Shown here one piece after another: positions 52,491 to 63,267 of a DNA stretch of 64,000 nt (positions are counted from its first letter, which is position 1; each line of letters opens with the position of its first letter). Made by a program: the position numbers and the translations under genes. The stretch lies in the NCBI RefSeq assembly GCF_037325665.1, contig NC_090253.1, forward strand, positions 6,154,073 through 6,218,072. The letters run 5' to 3'. Source of the stretch: Littorina saxatilis (taxonomy: Eukaryota; Mollusca; Gastropoda; Littorinimorpha; Littorinidae). The notes below the pieces were generated by a model that worked only from the letters and a program-made list of their open reading frames with translations, made no database searches and was not told the DNA's origin.

Positions 52491-53502
52491 CGTTATTTGC
52501 GTGTTTGACCAAAATATGACATTTTACACAGATCGAGAGAGTCATTGTTCTCCGAGACCGCGCTAGCGGTCGAGGTGAACAATGACTGTCGAGATCTGTG
52601 TAAAATGTCATATTTTGGTCAAACACGCAAATAACATTTATGTATCGATCGAATTCCTTTCAGGTACTTATGACTTTGTTGTTGTTTTGACGATTGAACG
52701 AGCACACACACACATGCATGCAATCCACATGCAATCAAACACATAAGCTTCATATTTGGGCGTTTCAGGTTGACCGAAACTTCAAAGGAACTACAAAACA
52801 CACGTCATGTACTGACTTTGTTGTTGTTTTGACATTGAACAGCACACACACATGCAATCAAACACATGACGTTGTTTTTTTTTAGTTCCTTTGAAGTTTC
52901 GGTCAACCTGAAAAGCCAAATTATAAAGTTTTGTCGGCCTCTGACGTCACATGACTCAAAGAAGGGAAATCCAATCTCCAATCGATACATAAGACTATGT
53001 ATCGATTGGAGATTGGATTTCCCTTCTTTGAGTCATGTGACGTCAGAGGCCGACAAAACTTTATAATTTGGCTTTTCAGGTTGACCGAAACTTCAAAGGA
53101 ACTAAAAAAAAAAAAAACGTCATGTGTTTGATTGCATGTGTGTGTGCTGTTCAATGTCAAAACAACAACAAAGTGAGTACATGACGTGTGTTTTGTAGTT
53201 CCTTTGAAGTTTCGGTCAACCTGAAACGCCCAAATATGAAGCTTATGTGTTTGATTGCATACATGTGGATTGCATGCATGTGTGTGTGTGCTCGTTCAAT
53301 CGTCAAAACAACAACAAAGTCATAAGTACCTGAAAGGAATTCGATCGATACATAAATGTTATTTGCGTGTTTGACCAAAATATGACATTTTACACAGATC
53401 TCGACAGTCATTGTTCACCTCGACCGCTAGCGCGGTCTCGGAGAACAATGACTGTCTCGATCTGTGTAAAATGTCATATTTTGGTCAAACACGCAAATAA
53501 CG
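52491..53502. mobile_element. Giant foldback element: ~1-kb palindrome, arms ~505 bp
   Basis: The arms begin CGTTATTTGCGTG and end with its complement CACGCAAATAACG. They meet at a 4-base loop (agac, 52992-52995). TATA flanks both sides (52487-52490 and 53503-53506). Each arm carries a family P palindromic MITE near its outer end (52508-52621 and 53377-53490). The arms are near-identical with only a few bases of length difference. The surrounding repeat C is uninterrupted at 23890-24005. No coding capacity. Confidence 0.9.
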
Positions 53503-53506
53503 TATA

Positions 53507-53880
53507 ATACATGTGCTCTTAGAGACAAAATAATGAGTCATTGAGTCAATACATAACGTTGCATCTTTAAATCAAATCGCATCCGCATCTCGACCAGCAG
53601 CTGCAGTCAAAAAAACTGAATGCATGGACAGAGACCTTGTCGGTGGGTTGTGATGGGCGAGATCGATTGATCGGCCGTCATTTGGTCATTAGTCTCCAGG
53701 TGTGGGAAGCGTTTGTATTCATTACATAAACACACATCACAGCTCATGGGTTGTTACGGTTGTTGATGGGAGTAGACTATGAGCTGTAGTCAGCATTTCC
53801 GCGAAGGAGAGGACTGAAACAGTACACTGACAGACAGATAGACGGACAGGCAGACAGACGGACAGACAAGCAAACATGAG
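53507..53880. other. Non-coding; right part of repeat C
   Basis: atgtgctcttagagacaaaa continues repeat C after the palindrome. The rest is unrecognised. Confidence 0.55.
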
Positions 53881-53884
53881 GTAT

Positions 53885-53920
53885 GCACAGACACACACAC
53901 ACGCACACACAAACACAGAC

Positions 53921-53969
<49 letters not shown>

Positions 53970-54020
53970 GGCGCTCGCACACACACACACACACACACAC
54001 AAACTGACACACACATGCAT

Positions 54021-54087
<67 letters not shown>

Positions 54088-54153
54088 TTTGGAAAACAGA
54101 TAGAGGAAAAATGAGTTACGAATTCAAAAAGTGTGTATGTGTGTGAGTGTGTC

Positions 54154-54190
<37 letters not shown>

Positions 54191-54193
54191 CTA

Positions 54194-54250
<57 letters not shown>
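53885..54250 (+). repeat. (CA)n then (GT)n microsatellite pair
   Basis: CA repeat to 54082, a short unique spacer, then GT repeat from 54131. Opposite strands of the same motif lie within 50 bases, so the block could form a hairpin. Confidence 0.95.
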
Positions 54251-54251
<1 letters not shown>

Positions 54252-54402
54252 GTAAGGTTTTGGGTTTGATGTCGAGACTATTGAATTCATCATTGCTCTC
54301 TTTTCCCTCTGGTCTAACAAGGATAGCGTATCAGGTCAAGTGTTTGCTTGCTATTTCTTTCGCAATGAAAGGTCATACATCTTTTGCCATTGATATATTT
54401 TA

Positions 54403-54440
54403 CACACAAACACACTCACACACACACACACACACACACA

Positions 54441-54524
<84 letters not shown>
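54403..54524 (+). repeat. (CA)n microsatellite
   Basis: Pure CA run. It is followed by cgtaaaatcgcatacgcag, which matches 25800. Confidence 0.95.
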
Positions 54525-54525
<1 letters not shown>

Positions 54526-54551
54526 AAAATCGCATACGCAGTAACAAAAAA

Positions 54552-55280
54552 AACAAGTCGCGTAAGGCGAAAATACAATATTTAGTCAAGTAGCTGTCGA
54601 ACTCACAGAATGAAACTGAACGCAATGCCATTTTACTCGTAGCATCGTCAGGCCACCGCTCATGGCAAAGACAAGAAGAGCGGGGTAGTAGTTGCGCTAA
54701 GAAGGATAGCACGCTTTTCTGTACCTCTCTTTGTTTTAACTTTCTGAGCGTGTTTTTAATCCAAACATATCATATCTATATGTTTTTGGAATCAGGAACC
54801 GACAAGGAATAAGATGAAAGTGTTTTTAAATTGATTTGGACAATTTAATTTTGATAATAATTTTTATATATTTAATTTTCAGAGCTTGTTTTTAATCCGA
54901 ATATAACATATTTATATGTTTTTGGAATCAGCAAATGATGGAAAATAAGATAAACGTAAAATTGGATCGTTTTATAAATTTTTATTTTTTTTTACAATTT
55001 TCAGATTTTTAATGACCAAAGTCATCAATTAATTTTTAAGCCACCAAGCTGAAATGCAATACCGAAGTCCGGGCTTCGTCGAAGATTACTTGACCAAAAT
55101 TTCAACCAATTTGGTTGAAAAATGAGGGCGTGACAGTGCCGCCTCAACTTTCACGAAAAGCCGGATATGACGTCATCAAAGACATTTATCAAAAAAATGA
55201 AAAAAACGTTCGGGGATTTCATACCCAGGAACTCTCATGTCAAATTTCATAAAGATCGGTCCAGTAGTTTAGTCTGAATC

Positions 55281-55336
<56 letters not shown>

Positions 55337-55444
55337 ACACACACACTCACACGCACACACACACGCACACACGCACATACACCACGACCCTCGTTTCGAT
55401 TCCCCCTCGATGTTAAAATATTTAGTCAAAACTTGACTAAATAT
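54552..55444 (-). mobile_element. Dispersed element A, copy 7 (full length)
   Basis: Both ends are intact: aacaagtcgcg at the left and the hairpin ending ttgactaaatat at the right. TGACGTCA is at 55168-55175. The flanks (cagtaac / atgagttat) match 25815-25845, where no insert is present. Confidence 0.88.
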
Positions 55445-55915
55445 AATGAGTTATCCTTCAAGTGTTTTATTCAGAAAAAAATATGGCACACTCAAAAACA
55501 AATTCATACGTTATGCTACACTCAGACCTGCATTAACCTTTCGCAAACCCTTAATGTTTTCACAATTCTTGTCCGTCATTTCCATCCTGTAATTCTTCTT
55601 GTTGTTTCTGTTTAAGTTTGTTGTTGTTAAGAAAAGAAAACCAACAGAAACAATGAGAAAAAGCACAAATTGGATTCGACAAACACGCAAAAGAAAAGAC
55701 AGACAGAAAGATAACAGAGAAACAAGACAGACAAAGAAAACAGGGAAAGAGGCAAAAAAAGATGGGTTGAAGCAACCTTGCATGCAACTGAGGTCCAAAA
55801 AAAAAAAAATTATAATAATTAAAAAAATAAAAAAAACAGGGAAGAAGAAGACAATCATGAAGATTGCATGACAGAAAGGGATTTTTTTTGTACGAAAAAA
55901 ACATATACCAAAAAG
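55445..55915. repeat. Repeat R, uninterrupted copy
   Basis: Matches pieces at 25835, 27490-27606, 28468-28601 and 25060. It contains 'ttgaagcaaccttgcatgca' and an A-rich tail, and could be the 3' end of an old retroelement. Confidence 0.6.
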
Positions 55916-55984
55916 TTATAACAATCTGGGACAACAAAATATCCGATTTTCATATCTGCTGTCTACACTTGCAGCCTTTGGCAG

Positions 55985-56235
55985 ACTCTCAATTTTCACT
56001 CCACTGCTTGCTGGGTCCGTTAAGACCCAAACAACTAAAACTATGTAAATAAAATATATTAAAAAAAGGTAAAGGTATGCCCATAACCATCTGGTCATAG
56101 GGGAGAGAGATGTTAGAGATCTCAACTATTCTGGGGCCAGCTTTATGAGGGCGGTGCCCATCTCCTCTCGCTCGCTGCCTTTTCCTTCCCCGGCCCTAAA
56201 TCATTTAGGATCTGGTTCCCATTTCCAGCTGGGTG
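55985..56235 (-). mobile_element. Candidate SINE, copy-3 specific
   Basis: On the minus strand it contains ccacccagctggaaatggga and a GC-rich body (gagatgggcaccgccctca), then an A/T-rich tail. The ccacccagctg motif recalls a conserved molluscan SINE central domain. It is absent from copy 2 at ~38825. There is no clear Pol III box at the expected place. Confidence 0.4.
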
Positions 56236-56394
56236 GACTGGAGAGCGATCGGGAAAAAAACTATGTAGGAAGCCACTAATAGGATCCACAGTAGTTTAGG
56301 AATGCGCACCCAGAGAGAACAAACGCCTACAGTTGTTGACCACACATGTGATCTGAATTCCGAAGTTACTTATACACGCACCAACTATATGAGT

Positions 56395-56755
56395 TATTCA
56401 TAATATGCTGACTGTTAGCAAATGATAACAGACATGTCGAGAAAAAAGATATCATGCATGTGCCTTTTAGGCGAATGCTGATATCGTTTGTGAGACATGT
56501 CTTAAAGCACCCACCGACAAAAATCGCTTTTCGGTATATTTTAGATAAAGAGAGTATTATCTGACAGCATTTAAAGTGTCATTCTTTAGAATAAATCACG
56601 CTGATATTGTTGATTTCAATTTTTACTTTGTCTTGTTAATTTTTAGCTTGATAAACAAAAAGGGTCCCTGCCTGAACGTTATAACATTTAGAGGGTCACC
56701 TAGAATCCGTCCTGATTGGTCAAAAAGCCATATGGGGCACTGAATTGGTAATGAC
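56395..56755. mobile_element. Unclassified ~360-bp insert, copy-3 specific
   Basis: Copy 2 reads 'accaactatgacgcag' without a break at ~38975. Copy 3 has the insert between atga-like repeats. It contains cgaatgctgatatcg and tgacagcatttaaag; there is no frame. Confidence 0.55.
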
Positions 56756-56818
56756 GCACAACGGTAAATATAGGGACAATGGGAAAGAAACACAGAGAGA
56801 AGGAACTAACAAAAACAA

Positions 56819-57153
56819 GAAATTCCTCCGAGGTAGGAAAAACACCCCCGTTGGTCAAAGGGAAATAACCATTCTCACTGCCACCAACTGAGAAGGTTAT
56901 TTCCCTTTGACCATTAATATGTCCCGCTATAAGTCCTTGTAGAATCTTAATCCACCAATAACTCCCTAACCGTGTGTTTGACTGGTCCCAAGTTTTGTAA
57001 GGACCGTCTCAGGAATGTATAGAACCTGTTCACCAAGTTTGGTGACGATCGGTCCGTTCATTCTTGAGATCTATATGCGAACACAAACACACACCCAAAC
57101 AAACAAACAAACACATCGAGCGAAACCTATACACACCCCTATACCGGGGGTGT
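56819..57153 (-). mobile_element. MITE-like element B, copy 2
   Basis: Reverse-strand copy of 47661-47976 including the terminal hairpin. It also has a ~58-base internal hairpin (ggtcaaagggaaataacc ... ggttatttccctttgacc). It is absent from the matching place in copy 2 of the duplication (~39040). Confidence 0.8.
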
Positions 57154-58319
57154 AATTAAAAGAAATGCAAAGACAAGGGAATCAGAAGTCTTCCAACAAA
57201 TACCGATTCTATCCAGCCACAAAAGCAACAATATAAGTTGCTGAAATGAATCTTCCAAATGAGAAGACTATATATGAAAGCTCCATGCAAAGAAACAAGC
57301 TAGGTTTCCATCCCAGATATAATAAGCCAAAACAATGTTACAACGGAAGAAAAATGAACAGCAAAGAAACAAAAAACGGAAATACAAAACTCTTTTACAC
57401 CTATTAAATCCCCAGCAATGTCCATGGCTGGATTGGGAAAAAAACATGAATCCATCATAAATAGATGCACAAGTAACATCGACGGCAAACCAACAGCCAC
57501 AACAACATCCACGATATTAACCAGCAATGAAAAAATTGAACAAGTACAACCACTACCAATACGACAACTACAGCCACAGTTACTAATAAAACTAAAAACT
57601 GAAACCACAATTAAGAACGGAAGCACAAACAAAATACAATGGAATCCGGAGTATTCCAAAATACTTACTATATATACACCCACAAAAAGAACTCATACAA
57701 CAACATACCTTTCGCCTCTCGCCAGATTGAGTTCGAATTTAACGTATACTGAGAATAGTACTTTCCTTTAACCATTTAAATATGTATATGTCTATTTATT
57801 GCACAGAACGTTAGGTTGACGTACTCGTGAATGCTCCGTTTTGTCTAAAACAATTTATTCTCGTGTTTTTTTGTATTCCTACAACAAACATACGTTGCTA
57901 TTTTAAGTCTTCCAAATCAGGAGACTATGCAAAAGCACCAAGCAAAACAAACACACTGGATTATTAGTACCGCACAGAAGAAGTTTTCAGATAAGCAACA
58001 ACAACAGAAACACAACATTTCCACAACCACTACAACAACCAATCAGTTTGCATCAGCTGCTAGTTATGCTGAAACCCCGTCATGACCACCTGACCACACA
58101 ACAACCTGACCAATCAAAAGGCAGTCTGGCGACCAACACACGTGGGATTGGTTGTCAGTTACCCAACCCTTTCTTCTCAACTCAGCCTTGGATAGCAACC
58201 TCACGATTGTCACAACTTTGTCGGCCCAAAATACACTCGGGCCTTGGGCTATTCAGCCTATAGGTTACTGAAGTCTACAAAACGATCCACAAGAAAGATG
58301 CACCGCCACCACCAGCAAG

Positions 58320-58990
58320 CCTCGGTCACTCAGAACTTTCTGAGAGAAGCAGTCCAAGAACAGACGAATAAGAGATATATACAAACCCTCAGAAACTGAG
58401 AGGTACAATAGTAACAGCAGCCTAACTTACTGAGAGAAGCAGTCCAACAACAGACAAACAAGAGATGTATACAAACCTTCAGTTACTGAGAGGTACAATA
58501 GTAACAGCAGCCTAACTTTCTGAGAGAAGCAGTCCAAGAACAGACGAATAAGAGATATATACAAACCCTCAGAAACTGAGAGGTACAATAGTAACAGCAG
58601 CCTCAATTACTGAGAGAAGCAGTACAACAACAGACGAGTCAAGAGATATATACAAACCCTCGGTTACTGAGAGGTACAATAGTAACAGCAGCCTCAATTA
58701 CTGAGAGAAGCAGTACAACAACAGACGAACACGAGATGTATAGTGCCTAAAAAAATTCAGTCATTTCCGGAATTGCCTGATCAAACCAGGAATTTACCAT
58801 GAATGCCTAAACTTTCAGACATTCTCGTGAAATACCTGATTTCCCGATTTGACTGTAACATATACAAACCCTCAGTTACTGAGAGGTACAATAGTAACAG
58901 CAGCCTCACTTACTAAGAGCATGAGTCCAAGAACCGACGAATCGAGAGATATAAACAAACCCTCAGTAACGGAGAGGTACTTCAACAACA
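58320..58990 (+). repeat. ~90-bp tandem array in the duplication flank
   Basis: Six or so units, each with ctcagttactgagaggtaca, agcagcct and gagatatatacaaa. Copies 1 and 2 have two units each. One junction is interrupted by the 118-base insert. Confidence 0.85.
58742..58860. mobile_element. ~118-bp insert inside the 90-bp array
   Basis: Interrupts gatg-TATA-caaac, which is uninterrupted at 7677 in copy 1, and leaves TATA on both sides. It contains gcctgatcaaaccagg and cctgatttccc. Non-coding. Confidence 0.65.
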
Positions 58991-59666
58991 ACAGCTACTA
59001 CTGACAGCTAACTTGAGTATAGTAACAGTTAACTTGGATAATCAAACCAAAACACCAACCGGCACGACCACATACATATCTGCTGAAGGCATCGTCTCGA
59101 TAGTTGTCCCCTGACAAGGCTACCAATCACGTTCTCCATGATTCCTTCATCAAACAAAAACCAACCAAAGAACTCGATTCTGTTAATTCTGTCCAAAAAT
59201 TCGACACCCTATTAGTTCGTGTTAGTGATGAACAATATGACCTGGGGTGATTTGCTTCGGGATCTCCTGGCTGCAGTTGCCTTGTGCGGCAGACCCTTGG
59301 CTTTTACTTCACAGAGATATTTCACAAATGAATGGTTGACGTTATTTATAAGTAGACGTTACATGTCCTCTATTACTTGATTTTTCAAGTCTTTTTATCA
59401 TCTTTGAAAATCAAGTTAATGTTGTTAAGTATGTCCGCCATCGAGCTAACTTTCTGCATACTGAAATTCTAATGAATTATGATAAGAGTCTATTAAGCGT
59501 AAGCTGGAGTACGGACCGTCATCTACGTACATACAAACGAAAAGAAGAGAGTAAAATGTATGTACATGAGCCACGATATTGGTTTCTCAACTGAATAGAC
59601 GAATTCCAACAATAACTCTGACGGGTTTTATGGATTGTGAAAGAGTGAATGCCCTTGATTTTCAAT

Positions 59667-60177
59667 CGGACACACATTGGAGGGGCTCATCACTAGCGAG
59701 GGGTGTGTCGGACACATATTACAGGGGCTCATCACTTGCGAGGGGTGTGTCGGACACACATTGGAGGGGCTCATCACTAGCGAGGGGTGTGTCGGACACA
59801 CATTGCAGGGGCTCATCACTAGCGAGGGGTGTGTCGGACACATATTGCAGGGGCTCATCACTAGCGAAGGGTGTGTCGGACACATATTGCAGGGGCTCAT
59901 CACTAACGAGGGGTGTGTCGGACACACATTGCAGGGGCTCATCACTAGCGAGGGGTGTGTCGGACACATATTACAGGGGCTCATCACTAGCGAGGGGTGT
60001 GTCGGACACATATTGCAGGGGCTCATCACTAGCGAGGGGTGTGTCGGACACATATTGCAGGGGCTCATCACTAGCGAGGGGTGTGTCGGACACATATTGC
60101 AGGGGCTCATCACTAGCGAGGGGTGTGTCGGACACATATTGCAGGGGCTCATCACTAGCGAGGAGTGTGTCGGAAAC
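59667..60177 (-). repeat. 42-bp minisatellite, array 3 (12 units)
   Basis: Twelve units of the same 42-base repeat, beginning ~25 bases beyond the AATAAA of TRIM-like gene 3. Confidence 0.95.
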
Positions 60178-60200
60178 ACGTGGACAGGAGCACGTGTCAC

Positions 60201-60206
60201 TTTATT
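60201..60206 (-). terminator. Poly(A) signal AATAAA of TRIM-like gene 3
   Basis: Minus-strand AATAAA ~120 bases after the stop; same layout as genes 1 and 2. Confidence 0.55.
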
Positions 60207-60326
60207 TTTACTTTCACAACCCATACAAACCCAACGGTGTTATTTCCGAAAATCGCCTATTGAAAACAAGTTTGAAACCACAAGGCCAAAACCTCGCTTT
60301 GAGTACAAATGGACAAAAGGAATTCT

Positions 60327-62046
60327 TCACGCGATGGGAGTGAAGGTGAGGATGTTGCCCCCTCTACAGGCCACCCACAGGCGACCCTTAGAGTCCGTGT
60401 TGAGAGCTGTGGGCTGCACCAAGAGGGGACAGCCCGGGGCCAGGTAGCGGTCAAACTTGAGTTCATCGCCCTCCACGTGCAGCACGTGGACACTGTCCGT
60501 GCCTTGGGCAGCCACCAGCAGGACCTCCCTGCCCCCCAGCTTGTAGAAACACACGTCGGACGGCTGACAGGCGGCGGTGGGAGGAGTGTAGGTGGACACG
60601 GGAGTGTGCTGGTCACGGCGGTACAGGAGCACTTGACGCTGACCGCCAGGTGACTGAGCCTCCTCCACCACAACAAACAGCTGCTCGCTGCTGTCCACGT
60701 CGAACACACGGTGAGTTCCAACCTTGATGCTAAAGAGTAGTGTGGATTCTGTTTTTATCGGGTCAACTGATGTTACTTTTAATGTTTCGATATTAGCGTC
60801 GTCTTTGGCCGAACTCTTGATTAGGTTAAAGGTTGTGCTTTTCTGGGACTTGTCGAACGTGTGCAGAAAACTTCCTGTTTCCGTTGCCGTCCACATCCCC
60901 TTTGATCCACCTCTACATTTATACGTCAGTTTTCCAAACCTATTTTTCTGTGTCGCTAAACTGGCTCCTTTTATGTCAAATTGTTCGCATGGTGCATCGT
61001 CCTTTCCTTTTCGTCGTGCAAACGACACCCACACAGGCAACGTCATTATCATAAGGACACAGACTGAACACTTCAGTGTCATCCCCGTCTTCACAACAAA
61101 ACAACTCTTTCACCATAACCTCGGGTGCTACTGTTTCCATCTGTACTATATGGACACTGCCGAAGAACTTTGTAACTGATTGTTCTATAGCATCTTCCGT
61201 CATTTCACGGTTCAGCACTGGTCGCCAGAAGTTGCTTCTCTTCGCTGACGTCAGGTTCTTCACAGCCTGGGGACTGCCCCGCCCCTCTCTCATCTCCTTG
61301 GCAACAGTGAGCAGTTTACAGCTTGTGCCGGTGTCGATGGCTTGCTGTGTCTGTTGTTGCAGTTGACACAGTTCATCCAGGTTGCTCTGCTTGATGTCCA
61401 GCTCCTTGCTGACGTGACTCTCAATCTCCCAACTGGCGGTGTCGAGAGAAACCAGCAAGACATCGCAGATCTTGTTCACCATGGCAAAGAGAGTGGCGCG
61501 CTTTTTCTGAATGGCTGCCTGCAGATCCGCGTTCTTGTCTTGCACATCTTTCAGCTCTTTGCTCTCTGCCGTCACTTCGTCAGTCATGTAGGACACCGCA
61601 TCTTGCAGACGAGCCTGGCTCTGTTTCAGCTGACTCTTGGCTTCGCTGGCTGCCTCCGACAGATCCTTGGTGCTGTGCAGCTTGTGTTTGGTCAGCACGC
61701 ACTTGAGACACACCGCTAGCTTGCAGTCTTCGCAGTACAGATCCAACTCCTGGTTGGAATGGGTCAGACACAAGGTTCCGTCCCGTGCTTTGTCCAGGTC
61801 TTGGGGATTGAGGTAGAAGTTGTACTGGAAGCTGGCCACTCCCCCCTGAGGGACTGTAACCTGCTCTCGACATTGAGGACAGGGGAAGGACCCCGATTTA
61901 AGGTGTGTCGTCAAGTCCTGCAGACACTTGACGCAGAAGGAGTGAGAGCAGGGGAGCAGCTTTGGGGATGTGTAGATCTCCAGACAAAGAGAACATGTCA
62001 GAGCTTCCCTTCTCTCCTCGTGAGCGGGGTCTCCGCCTGTTGCCAT
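60327..62046 (-). pseudogene. TRIM/RBCC-like gene 3, frameshifted
   Basis: From MATGGDPAHE at 62046 the frame covers the RING (~18-59), B-box (~93-124), coiled coil and the start of the C-terminal region. It then shifts near 61036, where a net +4 bases is seen relative to genes 1 and 2 (gcaacgtc against tgtc). The remaining C-terminal region is open in another frame (to 60327, ending TFTPIA). The predicted product of the first frame is ~356 residues, an RBCC without its propeller. It could be a pseudogene, a truncated RBCC protein or an assembly error. The acceptor cag/gttgcgg lies ~40 bases before the ATG. Its N-terminal half is most like gene 2, its C-terminal half most like gene 1. Confidence 0.82.
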
Positions 62047-62482
62047 GGTGATTGTGTTGTGCTAAAGGGCCAAGGCCTCCGCAACCTGAAGTAAACATAC
62101 AGATAATAAGTTTAACTTGGCTTCAAAACCATCCTAAACCAAATATGTCAATACTTAAAACTCTAACATAGAAGTGGGTGTTTGTTTGGTAGCTTGTTGC
62201 ATCTTGTTATTTCCTTGTTAATAGTTTTTGTGTGTGAACTTTCATAGAGGAGATTGTTTTATAGTGTAGCCAATCTGCTAAGTTATGTGAGCTGACCTTT
62301 CCAAGCTTTCTATTCCTACCGTGCAAGCTTGTTCATGGTATGATGCTACACACTCATTGTTTCATCATTTCTTTCTTTTAACGTGTGTGGTGCCTCAGTT
62401 GTATGGGGGTTTGTAATGATTTGAAAAACGAGATGAGGTCTTGTCTGTCGACCTGTACTCTGCATTAACCATTTTATGTTGC

Positions 62483-62540
<58 letters not shown>

Positions 62541-63212
62541 GGTGGTGGTGGTGGTTTTAATGTCAACGGAGCGACTGCCAACAATATCATTTGGTTGCAG
62601 AAACGGTTTCATCGGTTTTGGGCAAGATTATGACGGAAGGAAAGAAAAATATTCGCCGTTCGGAATCTTTTTATTCTTGTTTGAGTCAATGTGTCCAGGC
62701 CCAAACAAAAGACTTTACTACAATTTGATATGCCTCAAGTAAAAGAGATGTTGGACAGTTAAAATATGTTTGTCTTGTGTTCTTCAACCCCCCCCCCCAG
62801 CCCCACCCCCTCAACTCCTCTAAACAATCTTCCCTAAGGGCTATTTGCACACAGGGTTGTTCTGATCAAAGAGCAAAGGTTACAGCAGAGGGGGGTGGGG
62901 TGGGGGCGCCGGGACTGAGGTTCGCTTCTGTGATATCAAAGCTAAGAACTGCTTTGCAAACCCGCCTCCCCCCCCCCCCTAATCCTCCCCCCCTTCCCCC
63001 CGCACCGTTGACTCGAATAAAGTACAAACGACTCGTCATACGATATTCACCCTTTCTGACTTCGGTTGTCAGTTGGCGAGCGGCTGTGAATGCGACACTG
63101 AATAGGCGTGCAGAAAATCTAGTCATTGATGTATGTTTAACGTTTAGCCAAAGCGTATTCCACACAGGCTAAACGTATACGCCACACACACGCCACATAC
63201 ACACCACACAGA

Positions 63213-63267
<55 letters not shown>

